The notes beneath the pieces are model-generated. The model did no database searches, had not been told where the DNA came from, and saw only the letters and a list, made by a program, of their open reading frames with translations. From positions 806,001 to 870,000 of the forward strand of contig OZ245737.1 in the NCBI GenBank assembly GCA_965227315.1: a DNA stretch of 64,000 nt, given 5' to 3'. Of this stretch, positions 47,040 to 55,865 are shown piece after piece. The DNA comes from JANQHS01 sp965227315 (GTDB taxonomy: Bacteria > Bacteroidota > Bacteroidia > Cytophagales > CCMP332). Positions within the stretch are counted from its first letter, which is position 1. Every line of letters starts with the position of its first letter. A program made the position numbers and the translations under genes.

Positions 47040-48697
47040 TATTCCTTAAAATATGGCTTTAATTCATCTTCAAAATATTGCATGGCATTCTTGATCCCAA
47101 GCGGCAATCCACCCCCCAGGGCACAAAGCGAACCGATTTCCATGGTTTCCAACAGATCCTCCATCAGCCCCTTTTCAATTTGGTATTCCTGTCCATTTTG
47201 GGACTTAGCGATCATCTCCTTTCCACGGGTCGAGCCAATGCTGCACGGAAAGCACTTGCCACAGCTTTCATCAGCGGTAAACTCAAACAAGTGTTCCATG
47301 TATTTGATCATGGGAAAGGATTCGGGAATTGCCAGTACCGATGCATGGCCAAGCAGAAATCCTGCCTCCTGAAAACTTTCAAAATCGACACTGAGTTTGT
47401 CAAACTTCTCGGCAGGAACGATACCACCCAACGGTCCGCCAACATGTATAGCCTTCACAGGAACCTTAAAGCCCTCACCCAATTGAAAGAGCACATCCTC
47501 CAAAGAGGTCCCCATTTCTACCTCATACAATCCGGGCCTATTAAAATGACTATCAAGACAAACAAGTTTTGAACCGGTGGACTTTCCTCTTCCGATCCGG
47601 CTGAATTTCTCACCTCCCAATTGAAGGGCATAAGGAACCATGGCCAGAGTTTCAACATTATTGACCACCGTCGGCTTCATAAACAGACCTTCCTGTGCCG
47701 GAAAAGGAGGCCTTACCCTTACCTCGGGCCTTTGTCCTTCAATTGAGGACAAGAGAGCGGTTTCTTCACCACAGATATAGGCGCCGGCGCCTTCCAGAAC
47801 TTTGAAGTGAAAGTTGAAACCACTACCGCGAATATCGTTCCCATGGTAGCCGAGTTCCTCCAGTTCCCTGATCGCATCCTTCGTTCTTTGAACTGATTCC
47901 GGGTATTCTCCGCGGATATATAGAACACCCCGATCTGCCCCGGCGATATAGCCGGCCACCATCATACCAAAAAGCACGAGGTGCGGACGCTCTTCAAGCA
48001 AGTATCGATCTGAATAGGCCCCGGGATCCCCTTCATCGGCATTGCAAACAATGAACTTCTGATCAGAGGAATTATTCTTGCAGAACTCCAGTTTCATGCC
48101 CATCGGGAATCCGGCTCCGCCCCTTCCCCTGAGATTGGATTTTTTTAATTCTTCAAGCGCATGCTCAGGCGTGTTGTTCAGTATTCTTTCAAATGCGGAA
48201 TAAAACTTCTCCAGATCGCCTATTTCAGCGGTAAGCAATGGAGTTTCAAGATTGTGGCCGACATGGTATGTATCAGGCTTTTCTTCTCCTGTTGAAATGA
48301 TCGAATCGAGATCGTTGATCGAATCTCCGGAATAATTCAGTCCGTTGACATGAAAAGCACTGTTCTCATGGCAGCGTCCAAGACAACACATATGCCCGAT
48401 CTCCTCCTTGGGGAACTTGGCTTCCAGCTTTTTAGACACATCATCCTGAGTTCCTGCGAGAAGACATGCGCTCCCATTGCACACATAGGCTTTTTTACCC
48501 AGATTTTCTTCCTTGAGGAAATCATAAAAAGAGGCTGTACCATAGGTGTTTGCCTCTCCCATGAGATACTCCCTTGAAAGCTCTTTCAGATCTTCCCTAT
48601 CAGGTGTTCCTCCATTTTTCGCAGCATTTACAAGCTTTTCAAAGAGATTCTCCGTGAGTCCCTTCCTGCCAGATAACTTGCTTAGATTCTCTCCCAT
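47039..48697 (-). CDS. fdhB: Formate dehydrogenase NAD-reducing subunit (NuoE-NuoF fusion), about 552 aa
   Basis: It passes electrons from the alpha subunit to NAD+. Residues about 25-150 resemble NuoE, a thioredoxin-like 2Fe-2S domain (CNGSACL ... CCLGRCHE). The rest is NuoF-like: GRGGAGFPMGMK (FMN/NADH site, about 190), CNADEGDPGAYSDR, GAYICGEETALL, and the 4Fe-4S motif ESCGKCFPCSIG with a later Cys in GSLCALGG. I chose ATG at 48697; a TTG at 48712 would add five residues. The gene is fused in the way usual for soluble NAD-dependent formate dehydrogenases and hydrogenases; the catalytic subunit downstream identifies it as the formate type. Confidence 0.9.
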   Translation of the reverse strand: MGENLSKLSGRKGLTENLFEKLVNAAKNGGTPDREDLKELSREYLMGEANTYGTASFYDFLKEENLGKKAYVCNGSACLLAGTQDDVSKKLEAKFPKEEIGHMCCLGRCHENSAFHVNGLNYSGDSINDLDSIISTGEEKPDTYHVGHNLETPLLTAEIGDLEKFYSAFERILNNTPEHALEELKKSNLRGRGGAGFPMGMKLEFCKNNSSDQKFIVCNADEGDPGAYSDRYLLEERPHLVLFGMMVAGYIAGADRGVLYIRGEYPESVQRTKDAIRELEELGYHGNDIRGSGFNFHFKVLEGAGAYICGEETALLSSIEGQRPEVRVRPPFPAQEGLFMKPTVVNNVETLAMVPYALQLGGEKFSRIGRGKSTGSKLVCLDSHFNRPGLYEVEMGTSLEDVLFQLGEGFKVPVKAIHVGGPLGGIVPAEKFDKLSVDFESFQEAGFLLGHASVLAIPESFPMIKYMEHLFEFTADESCGKCFPCSIGSTRGKEMIAKSQNGQEYQIEKGLMEDLLETMEIGSLCALGGGLPLGIKNAMQYFEDELKPYFKE

Positions 48698-48795
48698 TCC
48701 CTTTTTGATCAAAAAAATCCATTAAATATAGGGATTGGGCGCCCTAGAATGAAAAAATCAGGGCATTCGAGAAGGCTTTGTCGTTGGGATTACCG

Positions 48796-49887
48796 CTACA
48801 AAAGGTCAAACAAAATCTGAGGAAATCCCCTTTGCCCGGAATTGTTGAGCATTTTGGTGAACAACAACTTGTAATAATTCCCGGCAGGATCCTTGATGAC
48901 GTAGAAGCGATCATTCCTTACCCCCGTGACCGATCCCGGAGTTGGAGAAGCGACTGTTCTCCAACCACCTCCTATGAAATTAACCCTGGAAGTATAATTG
49001 ATCCCCAAGGCATCTTCACTGGAGAAATCGTTAAACTTTTCAATCAGAACAGCTCCGGAGTCAATGAGCACCTCGGACGCCTCAACGCCAAAAGAATTGA
49101 GAATAACGTAATCCTTAAAAAAATACGGAATTGAATCAGTACCGAAGCCCTCAAGCTCTGTCCAGGTTGTAAAAGCAAGATCCCAGGAATCCGCCGGTGG
49201 TTCAACCTGAACCAGACCCTGATCGAAGTTCAAAAAGGAGAAATTGAAATTTCCTGCCTTTTCAATGCTCATTTCATTCTCGTTTCCACCATTGATATCA
49301 GAATACCTGATCCGGTAGGAAGAACCGTCTCTGGAGATCAAAACCTTTTTCCAATCCTTATCGCTATTGTCAATATTCCTACCCCTATTGATCACAAAGA
49401 CAAAACTTCGAGCGGGATCTTCTGAGATCTCGCCCAACGCGGTTCTCGTAAGATCCCTCGTCGGATAGTCGATCCATGTTGAAGTTTCCGATAACCAGGG
49501 CGGAGTGACGGCACTAAATAATGCACCAAATATGGCACTCAGGGAAAGTTTTGCTCCAAGACCTATGGTATCTGCCGGACTGACCTGATCAAAATCTGTT
49601 TTCTCAAGTTTATAGGCCAGCATGGCATTGCTGCTATTGAGAATCACCCTAAATTCCTCGGCATTGGAAAATCCAAGATCCCAGCTATCTCTTTGAATCA
49701 CGGTGGTAGAATTACTGCTCAGATCAATATATACCTGATTAGGTTGCTCTTCCCCCCCGACTTCCGCATCGATAGTGCCCCCAACAAAGGGCGGTGGCAG
49801 CACAATGGGATCTTCATCCGCCGAACAGGAAACCAAAAGAATTATAGAAACCAGGAAAGTGAAAAGTGAGAATATCGAACGTTGCAT
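48796..49887 (-). CDS. HmuY-like heme-binding lipoprotein, 363 aa
   Basis: A lipoprotein signal ends at LLVSCSADE (Cys about 21). The mature protein has the HmuY-family opening VYIDLSSNSTTVIQRDSWDLGF, and a second similar half (PADSWDLAFTTW, about residue 235). HmuY proteins capture heme outside the cell and hand it to a TonB-dependent receptor. The start codon is next to the stop of the receptor gene (49888), so the pair forms an operon. At 363 residues it is longer than Porphyromonas HmuY (about 216), consistent with the larger family members found in other Bacteroidota. The ligand is inferred to be heme from family and context. Confidence 0.82.
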   Translation of the reverse strand: MQRSIFSLFTFLVSIILLVSCSADEDPIVLPPPFVGGTIDAEVGGEEQPNQVYIDLSSNSTTVIQRDSWDLGFSNAEEFRVILNSSNAMLAYKLEKTDFDQVSPADTIGLGAKLSLSAIFGALFSAVTPPWLSETSTWIDYPTRDLTRTALGEISEDPARSFVFVINRGRNIDNSDKDWKKVLISRDGSSYRIRYSDINGGNENEMSIEKAGNFNFSFLNFDQGLVQVEPPADSWDLAFTTWTELEGFGTDSIPYFFKDYVILNSFGVEASEVLIDSGAVLIEKFNDFSSEDALGINYTSRVNFIGGGWRTVASPTPGSVTGVRNDRFYVIKDPAGNYYKLLFTKMLNNSGQRGFPQILFDLL

Positions 49888-52155
49888 TTAGCTTTTTCTT
49901 TGAGTGTCAAAAATCAGTCTGATAAAAAAGGATCTTCCGTATCCAACAGCATAAGAGCCGCCGGATCCGTGGGTAGACCCTCCTGAAATACTTTGATCGA
50001 CGCTGGTCACGTCAAATACATTCTTGATCCCCAACACCATTGAAAAGTGTTTGGGAAATTCCTTGGAGATACTGATGTCCATCCAACTGAAAGGGTCCCT
50101 TTCTCCAAGAACAACTTCGGGACTTCCACTTTCATTGGAAATCAGGTACTGAGGCACCTTTCCGGTGTATTTGTAAAAGGCGGAAAACGATAGGCCCCAT
50201 AGATCGGGGATATAGGTAAGATTGGCATTGACCTCCGGGCTAAACAGGTACCTGTCTAGTTTTAAGGAATCAGAGAACTCGTTGTATCGCCCGGTCATTC
50301 CAAATCCTGCACCAAATTCAAAATGCTTGATCCCTGCTTTTTCGTTCAGGGCAAATCCCAGGGTACTGTATCGATCAGCGTTGATATAGGTAGTGATATT
50401 TGGATTATCTGCATCCTGACCAAAGGTGATCTGATTGGTTTGGTCGTTGAAAAAGAAATTCAGGTCCGAGCTTAAGAATCTTAGCTCACCGCTTCTCAGT
50501 TGATGGTTGAAACCAAAGTCGAGATGGTGCGAATATTCCGGCTTGAGCTGATCATTCCCACTGATACTGTGATTGGAGTCAAAGAAATCAAAGTATAATT
50601 CCTTTAATGTCGGGGCCCTGAAACCACGGGCATAGGAAGCACGGAAAACCAGATCCTGATTCAATTGGTATTTGACGTTAAATGAAGGCAGAACCGGCCC
50701 CTGGTAGTTGGTATGATACGCAAACCTCAAACCCAGCCTTGTATCCAGTCGCGGGGTAAACTTGTACTGCACACTTCCAAATCCCGCATAATCTCCAAGC
50801 GATTGCCATTGAGTCCCTTCAATTCTTCCTCCCTGCGCTCTCTCATAGTTAAGGTCTACTCCCAACTGATAGCTGAGGCGACCCTTGAAAGGAGCAGATG
50901 AATATATACCCCGGAACATCGCCGCATGGATCAAGGCCGTATCCTGTGCTCCTTCAGTGGGCACCAGGATCTTCTCTCCCGTAGAAAGATTATGGGCATA
51001 TTGGGTTTTGATTCGTTCGTAATGGGTCAATGTGGCAACCCAGTCGATCTTTTTTGAATTCCTGAAGGATTTATAACCGTTGAGTTGATTGATAAACCTT
51101 CTGGTTGTGTATTCCTCATCCAGGGCGATGGGAATGATCAGGCCGGAAGGATTGGCATTGCTCTCGATTTTTTCGTCAAAGACATCAAGTCGGTATTCCA
51201 GCTTCCATGATTTGGGTCTGAACCCGAATTTGAAATAGCCATAGAGATTTTGCTTAGGATCCCATTGCTTAGCCCTTCCTTCAAAAGTCCCCTGATAACC
51301 ACCAAAAAACCTATGCGTAAATTCCAGGTTTGTATAAAAATTCTTTCCAATGCCGGATCCCAGAAAAAATGATTGCTGATGAATACCCTGACCGGAGCCA
51401 TATTCCTGCCCGACACTTTCTTCCTGTATGTCCACCCTGGCAAAAGGCTTTTGCCCGGCCGGTTTTTTTGAAATGATATTGATGACCCCGGCCATCGCAT
51501 CGGTTCCATACTGTACGGCAAGCGGACCTTCCACCACTTCTATTCTTTCGACGTTCGAAATATTGAACTGAGACATATCAACGGAGTTTCCCGTTCTTCC
51601 GGTTACCGGAACACCGTCGAGGAGGATCTTCACCTGCCTGCTGTCCAGCCCCTGAATACTAAGTCCGACAGCTCCCGTGGCAGGGTCGGGCTGGAGCGAA
51701 TAATTCAACTGGTATTGAACCGCCTGGCCCAGGGTTACCGCTCCCCTTTTCTCAAGCTTCCTGGGCTCCATTAGCTGGACCCTGATCAAGGAGTTTTTCA
51801 GGGGTTCGGACTCATATTGGCCGGTAACGACGACTTCATCAAGGGTTGGGTTCTTGAGATCCAGGAACAGAGAATCCGGACCGTTGATGATCCCGTCAAA
51901 CGCCAGCAGATTGACATGCGCGATCTCTACTTCCAGGGGAAACTGCAGGTCTGCGATTTCAAACCAGCCATTTGAAGCCAGTATACCTTGATGAGTCCCG
52001 GATCCATTCACCTCCTTTACCCGAACCGAAGCAAATTCGGGTGGAATTCCGGTGGCTTTGTCCACCACAAAGAATCCTTTTTCCTGACCCTTCAAGGCAG
52101 AAACCTGTAAAACGACGATGAGAAAAACCCAAAGGGCAGCATGGAAAGACCTCAC
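49888..52155 (-). CDS. TonB-dependent receptor, probable heme receptor (HmuR-like), 755 aa
   Basis: A GTG start at 52155 precedes the signal peptide MRSFHAALWVFLIVVLQVSALKG (the first codon read as Met). A short carboxypeptidase-regulatory-like domain (residues 24-100) leads to the plug (LDEVVVTGQYES, IQGLDSRQVKILLDGVPV, VEGPLAVQYGTDAMAGVINI), where the last motif is typical of siderophore/heme receptors. The barrel has ASYARGFRAPTLKELYFDF and DSNHSISGNDQLKPEYSHH, close to the FRAP/NPNL box of heme receptors. The first gene of an operon with the HmuY-like lipoprotein and divergent from an AraC regulator. Confidence 0.87.
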   Translation of the reverse strand: MRSFHAALWVFLIVVLQVSALKGQEKGFFVVDKATGIPPEFASVRVKEVNGSGTHQGILASNGWFEIADLQFPLEVEIAHVNLLAFDGIINGPDSLFLDLKNPTLDEVVVTGQYESEPLKNSLIRVQLMEPRKLEKRGAVTLGQAVQYQLNYSLQPDPATGAVGLSIQGLDSRQVKILLDGVPVTGRTGNSVDMSQFNISNVERIEVVEGPLAVQYGTDAMAGVINIISKKPAGQKPFARVDIQEESVGQEYGSGQGIHQQSFFLGSGIGKNFYTNLEFTHRFFGGYQGTFEGRAKQWDPKQNLYGYFKFGFRPKSWKLEYRLDVFDEKIESNANPSGLIIPIALDEEYTTRRFINQLNGYKSFRNSKKIDWVATLTHYERIKTQYAHNLSTGEKILVPTEGAQDTALIHAAMFRGIYSSAPFKGRLSYQLGVDLNYERAQGGRIEGTQWQSLGDYAGFGSVQYKFTPRLDTRLGLRFAYHTNYQGPVLPSFNVKYQLNQDLVFRASYARGFRAPTLKELYFDFFDSNHSISGNDQLKPEYSHHLDFGFNHQLRSGELRFLSSDLNFFFNDQTNQITFGQDADNPNITTYINADRYSTLGFALNEKAGIKHFEFGAGFGMTGRYNEFSDSLKLDRYLFSPEVNANLTYIPDLWGLSFSAFYKYTGKVPQYLISNESGSPEVVLGERDPFSWMDISISKEFPKHFSMVLGIKNVFDVTSVDQSISGGSTHGSGGSYAVGYGRSFFIRLIFDTQRKS

Positions 52156-52265
52156 AGCTTCAAAAATATTTTCTCAGATATCAAAAAATTGCCAGATTCT
52201 GGATAAAAAATACCTGCCTTTGTATTTTTGCTTCGCTCTTCAGAGGGTTCTGAAAAAAGTTAAAA
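52156..52265. promoter_or_regulatory. Divergent promoter region of the heme operon and its AraC gene
   Basis: The 110 bases between the receptor start and the regulator start are AT-rich. TATTTTTG at 52223-52230 on the plus strand fits the TAnnTTTG -7 box for the regulator. The operator and the receptor promoter cannot be placed. Confidence 0.4.
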
Positions 52266-53132
52266 TTGAATCAGATCGGTTTAGGTAAATCTTTCGAGTC
52301 GAAAACGGACAAAGTCAATTTGGGTTGGTCCATTGTTTCCCTGGACCAAACCGATAAAACCGTGCACCAAATTCCCGGTCGTTCACTGGCATTGATCTTC
52401 ACGGCCAATGATGATTTCAATTTCCGAACCTCTTTTGATCCTCAAACCGTTTCTATTTCCAGACATGATTTTTCTATCCTGGCCTTTCCGAGGGCCGATT
52501 GGGAAATTAAGTTTGACGGGGCTTCCAAAGATGCCAGGATGCTGATTCTTGATCTTGATGTAATGCACCAATTCATAGGGGCGAGCTACAATGCAGGAGA
52601 AAAGAACCGCGACAGGTTTAGGTTGCCAAAGCAGCCCATGACCCTTTCCGCCAAATTGCGCCTTCCCCTGCTGGAACTTTTTGACTGCAATTTTCTCGGG
52701 GCCTGCGGTATCCTTTTCAGGGAATCCAAGATCATGGAGTTCTTCTCGCTATTGCTCTTGGATCTTCAAAATGGCAAGCCTGATATCGATGCATGTCCAT
52801 TTTTGGAAGATGAAACCGAGGCGAATAAAATCCATGAAGCAAAGAACATATTGATCCGTGATTTTCATCTGCCCAATAAGATCAAGGATCTTGCAAGAGA
52901 AGTCGGCACCAACGAGTACAAACTCAAAGTCGGCTTCAAACATTTGTTTGGAACCTCCATTCACAGCTTCCTGATCGACCAGAGAATGGAAAATGCACGA
53001 ATATTCCTCTCGAAGAGCGGAACGAGCGTGTCCCAGGTTTCGGAGATGGTTGGTTATTCCAATCCAAGCCATTTCATTGAGGCCTTTAAAAAGAAATTCG
53101 GCGTTACACCCAAGAAAATGCTGGCTTCCTGA
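52266..53132 (+). CDS. AraC-family transcriptional regulator, 288 aa
   Basis: The C-terminal 100 residues hold two helix-turn-helix units. The first is KIKDLAREVGTNEYKLKVGFKHLFG, split as recognition helix around EYKLKVGFK. The second is VSQVSEMVGYSNPSHFIEAFKKKFG followed by VTPKKM, the AraC signature. The N-terminal 180 residues are the sensor part; they show no clear cupin motif. The PchR-like layout (siderophore/heme-responsive regulators) and the divergent position next to the receptor suggest it controls heme uptake. The predicted start is TTG at 52266; I see no better ATG upstream of the first conserved sequence. Role inferred from context. Confidence 0.85.
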   Translation: MNQIGLGKSFESKTDKVNLGWSIVSLDQTDKTVHQIPGRSLALIFTANDDFNFRTSFDPQTVSISRHDFSILAFPRADWEIKFDGASKDARMLILDLDVMHQFIGASYNAGEKNRDRFRLPKQPMTLSAKLRLPLLELFDCNFLGACGILFRESKIMEFFSLLLLDLQNGKPDIDACPFLEDETEANKIHEAKNILIRDFHLPNKIKDLAREVGTNEYKLKVGFKHLFGTSIHSFLIDQRMENARIFLSKSGTSVSQVSEMVGYSNPSHFIEAFKKKFGVTPKKMLAS

Positions 53133-53149
53133 GGTATTCAGGCTGATCC

Positions 53150-54004
53150 ATGTTTCTTCTTCGCTGGCTTTCCTACCTACCCCTTCCCGTCCTATATCTT
53201 ATCTCCGACTTTATTTTTTTTATCGGCTATTATGTAGTCAGGTATAGAAGGGGGATTGTCAGAAAAAATATTCAGAGCTGTTTTCCTGAAAAAAGCGAAA
53301 CCGAGATCAGGAAGATCGAAAGAGGATTCTACTCCAGGCTGGCCGATTTCCTTGTGGAGTCCATCAAGGCGATCACGATCAGCCCTTCGGAGTTAAAAAA
53401 GAGAGTGATCTTCAAAAATCCTGAATTCTTCATCGAATCTCATAATTCGGGTCATAACGTGCTGGTTTGCGCCTGTCATCAATTCAATTGGGAGTTGGCT
53501 ATGCTTTGCGGAGCCCTAAGCCTTCAAACCACTATCGACCCGATCTACATGAAGTTGACAAACCATTCTTTCAACGAATTGATATACGGGATCAGATCTC
53601 GCTTTGGAGGGCAGCCCATAGAGATGTCGGAGTCCGGATTAAAATATGCAAGAGCCATTAAATCAGGGCATGCGATTGCCAATGTCGGAGATCAAATACC
53701 GCCCAAAACCGGTGCTGATGTACTCTGGATCCCTTTTTTTGGAATTGATACCGCATGGTTCACCGGTCAGGAGCAGCTGAGCAAAATGTTCAAAATGACT
53801 CCGCTCTTCCTCTGGGTTGAAAATCCCAAAAGGGGATTTTATGAGATCGAGTTTATTCCCCTGGCAGATCCCCGGAAGCCCTACAAGCAAGGTGAGGTGA
53901 CAAGAAATTATGTTGAAAAACTTGAGCAAATGATCCGCAGAACACCTACCGATTGGCTCTGGTCGCATAAAAGATGGAAGCATAACAGAGCAGATTTTCA
54001 ATAA
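53150..54004 (+). CDS. LpxL/HtrB-type lipid A acyltransferase, 284 aa
   Basis: An N-terminal hydrophobic segment (LPLPVLYLISDFIFFIGYYVV, about 9-28 in two pieces) anchors it in the inner membrane, followed by YRRGIVRKNIQSCFPEKSE, typical of the family. The catalytic HX4E motif is visible in CACHQFNWELAM (His near 106, Glu five residues later). The C-terminus ends DWLWSHKRWKH, another family hallmark. Such enzymes add secondary acyl chains to lipid A precursors. It starts 17 bases after the AraC stop. The heme locus next to it seems unrelated. Confidence 0.9.
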   Translation: MFLLRWLSYLPLPVLYLISDFIFFIGYYVVRYRRGIVRKNIQSCFPEKSETEIRKIERGFYSRLADFLVESIKAITISPSELKKRVIFKNPEFFIESHNSGHNVLVCACHQFNWELAMLCGALSLQTTIDPIYMKLTNHSFNELIYGIRSRFGGQPIEMSESGLKYARAIKSGHAIANVGDQIPPKTGADVLWIPFFGIDTAWFTGQEQLSKMFKMTPLFLWVENPKRGFYEIEFIPLADPRKPYKQGEVTRNYVEKLEQMIRRTPTDWLWSHKRWKHNRADFQ

Positions 54005-54086
54005 CCAGGGGGCACACAGAAGGGTTTTGGCTTCAGATTAGGTTTGGCTTTATGCATTAACTTGGGTTTTGCAAAATCCAAAGTTT

Positions 54087-54758
54087 ATGAGGCCATTATT
54101 TGTCCCTTTCTTGATCATATTTCTGCTTTGTTTTACAGGGCCCGATCTCCATGCTCAATCTGATACGGATTCCGTTTACCTTCCCATCAAAAAGGGAAAC
54201 TGGTTAGCGGTGCTCAACGGAAATCTATCTTCTGTGAACCTGGATCGCTTTGCCGGCTCGCAATCCCAGATAAACCTTACCAACGAATATGACTTTAATA
54301 TTTCCTCCGGTTATTTCTTCGTTGATCGACTTGCTTTTGGGATCACCTTTGACGCCTCCAGGGCCGAAACCAGGAGAATTTCAGAAGTGATCACCGAAAG
54401 ATTTTCGATCGGCCCGTTCGTGCGCTTCTACCTCAAAAAGAATCCCAACGGATCCATGTTCATCACCGGGGGATTGCTTTACGGACAAATCACAGAGACC
54501 AACAGGGTCAATATACCTCAATCGGATTTTGAAGTTTTGCTATTTGGCAAGGGGCCCGGGGTTTTCGGCGGGCTTGGCTACTCTCATTTTTTGACCAAGC
54601 ATATAGGTCTTGATGTCAGCCTCAGGTATGACTTCCTGTACCTTCAGACCGAGGTACATGATAGTAGCACAAATACCAAGACCATAGAAGACATCAGCGC
54701 ATTAAGGTCATATTTTGGCTTTGGGTTCGTCATCATCATTCCGGAATTCGCTTTTTAG
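54087..54758 (+). CDS. Outer-membrane beta-barrel protein, 223 aa
   Basis: ATG at 54087 gives the signal peptide MRPLFVPFLIIFLLCFTGPDLHAQ; a TTG six codons upstream is less likely. The mature 200 residues alternate aromatic and polar strands (SGYFFVDRLAFGITFDASRAET, IGPFVRFYLKK, GLDVSLRYDFLYL, split here) and end in Phe (IIIPEFAF), as expected for an eight-stranded OmpA/OmpX-like porin-type barrel. The stop is followed immediately by the ATG of the next barrel gene, so the two are likely coexpressed. No specific function. Confidence 0.8.
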   Translation: MRPLFVPFLIIFLLCFTGPDLHAQSDTDSVYLPIKKGNWLAVLNGNLSSVNLDRFAGSQSQINLTNEYDFNISSGYFFVDRLAFGITFDASRAETRRISEVITERFSIGPFVRFYLKKNPNGSMFITGGLLYGQITETNRVNIPQSDFEVLLFGKGPGVFGGLGYSHFLTKHIGLDVSLRYDFLYLQTEVHDSSTNTKTIEDISALRSYFGFGFVIIIPEFAF

Positions 54759-55865
54759 ATGAACAGGTTTTTCAAGGCGATACTGTTTCTTCTCTTGTGT
54801 GCCGATGTGTTTGGACAGGATCCCGACATGGAATATTTCAAAACCGATACTATCGGTTCAGATAAGAATGTACAACTGCTGGGAATACCGGTGGCCTTCT
54901 ACACGCCCGAAACAGATTTCGGATTTGGTGCCGGTGCGCAATGGTTCTTTTACCATAAGAAAAACGTATATAATCAACGTGTTTCCAATCTTTTGGTGAC
55001 GGCTGTATATACTACCAAAAATCAGATCCTGATCGACGCCAAGCCTCAAATGTATTTTTTGCGGGGAGACTATTTTCTTGATGGGATCTTCAAATTCAAG
55101 ATATTCCCAAACACCTTTTGGGGAATTGGGAACGATACGCCTGAGGAAGCCGCCGAGAGCTACAATATGAAAACCATCATTGTCAAGGCGGCTTTTCTGA
55201 AGAGGCTCCCTCCGGACCTGAATTTTGGATTTGAATATAATTATGAGCAGGATATCATGCTCGAAGTAGAGCCGGAAGGGCAACTGGCCACAGATACGAT
55301 TCCCGGTTCCAGGGGAGCGATCATCTCAGGGGTTTCGGTCATCTTCAATCTCGATGACAGGAGCGATCAATTCAACCCCAAGTCAGGTCAATTGCTTCAG
55401 TTCAACGGAGGGTTTTCAAGTAAGGCCATGGGAGCGACATTCGGATATTCCAAATTCATCATCGATTTCAGAAAGTTCTGGCCTATCGGCAAGAAGTTCG
55501 TCTTCGCAGGCCAGGCATATCTGGAGAATACTTTTGGAGAGGTTCCCTTTCAAACGATGGCCTGGCTGGGAGGCGGCGAAAGAATGAGGGGCTACTTCCG
55601 TGGCAGATACATCGACAAAAACATGCTTGTCCTGCAGACCGAGATCAGACATCAATTTCTGCCCCGTTTTCAATGGGCTGCCTTTGCAGCCATGGGAGAT
55701 GTGGTTCCAACCCCTTCACAGTACCTGAGAACCGCCAAATACTCCTTCGGAGGGGGAATCAGGTTCCAGGTGTTGAAATCCACCCCTACGTTGATCAGGC
55801 TTGACTTTGGAATCAATGGTGAAGGAAATTCCGGGGTCTACTTTGGCGTAAACCAGGCCTTCTGA
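54759..55865 (+). CDS. BamA/TamA-like (D15-type) outer-membrane barrel protein, 368 aa
   Basis: Signal peptide MNRFFKAILFLLLCADVFGQ. The sequence resembles the barrel part of the bacterial surface antigen D15 family: SVIFNLDDRSDQFNPKSGQ, then FAGQAYLENTFGEVPFQTMAWLGG split by an RMRGY-type motif (GERMRGYFRGRYIDKN), which is the conserved VRGF/Y-like barrel-interior motif of Omp85 proteins. No POTRA domains precede it, so it is a short stand-alone barrel of the kind seen in many Bacteroidota (also like patatin-linked barrels). It ends in Phe (FGVNQAF). Adjacent with no gap to the previous barrel gene. Substrate unknown. Confidence 0.85.
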   Translation: MNRFFKAILFLLLCADVFGQDPDMEYFKTDTIGSDKNVQLLGIPVAFYTPETDFGFGAGAQWFFYHKKNVYNQRVSNLLVTAVYTTKNQILIDAKPQMYFLRGDYFLDGIFKFKIFPNTFWGIGNDTPEEAAESYNMKTIIVKAAFLKRLPPDLNFGFEYNYEQDIMLEVEPEGQLATDTIPGSRGAIISGVSVIFNLDDRSDQFNPKSGQLLQFNGGFSSKAMGATFGYSKFIIDFRKFWPIGKKFVFAGQAYLENTFGEVPFQTMAWLGGGERMRGYFRGRYIDKNMLVLQTEIRHQFLPRFQWAAFAAMGDVVPTPSQYLRTAKYSFGGGIRFQVLKSTPTLIRLDFGINGEGNSGVYFGVNQAF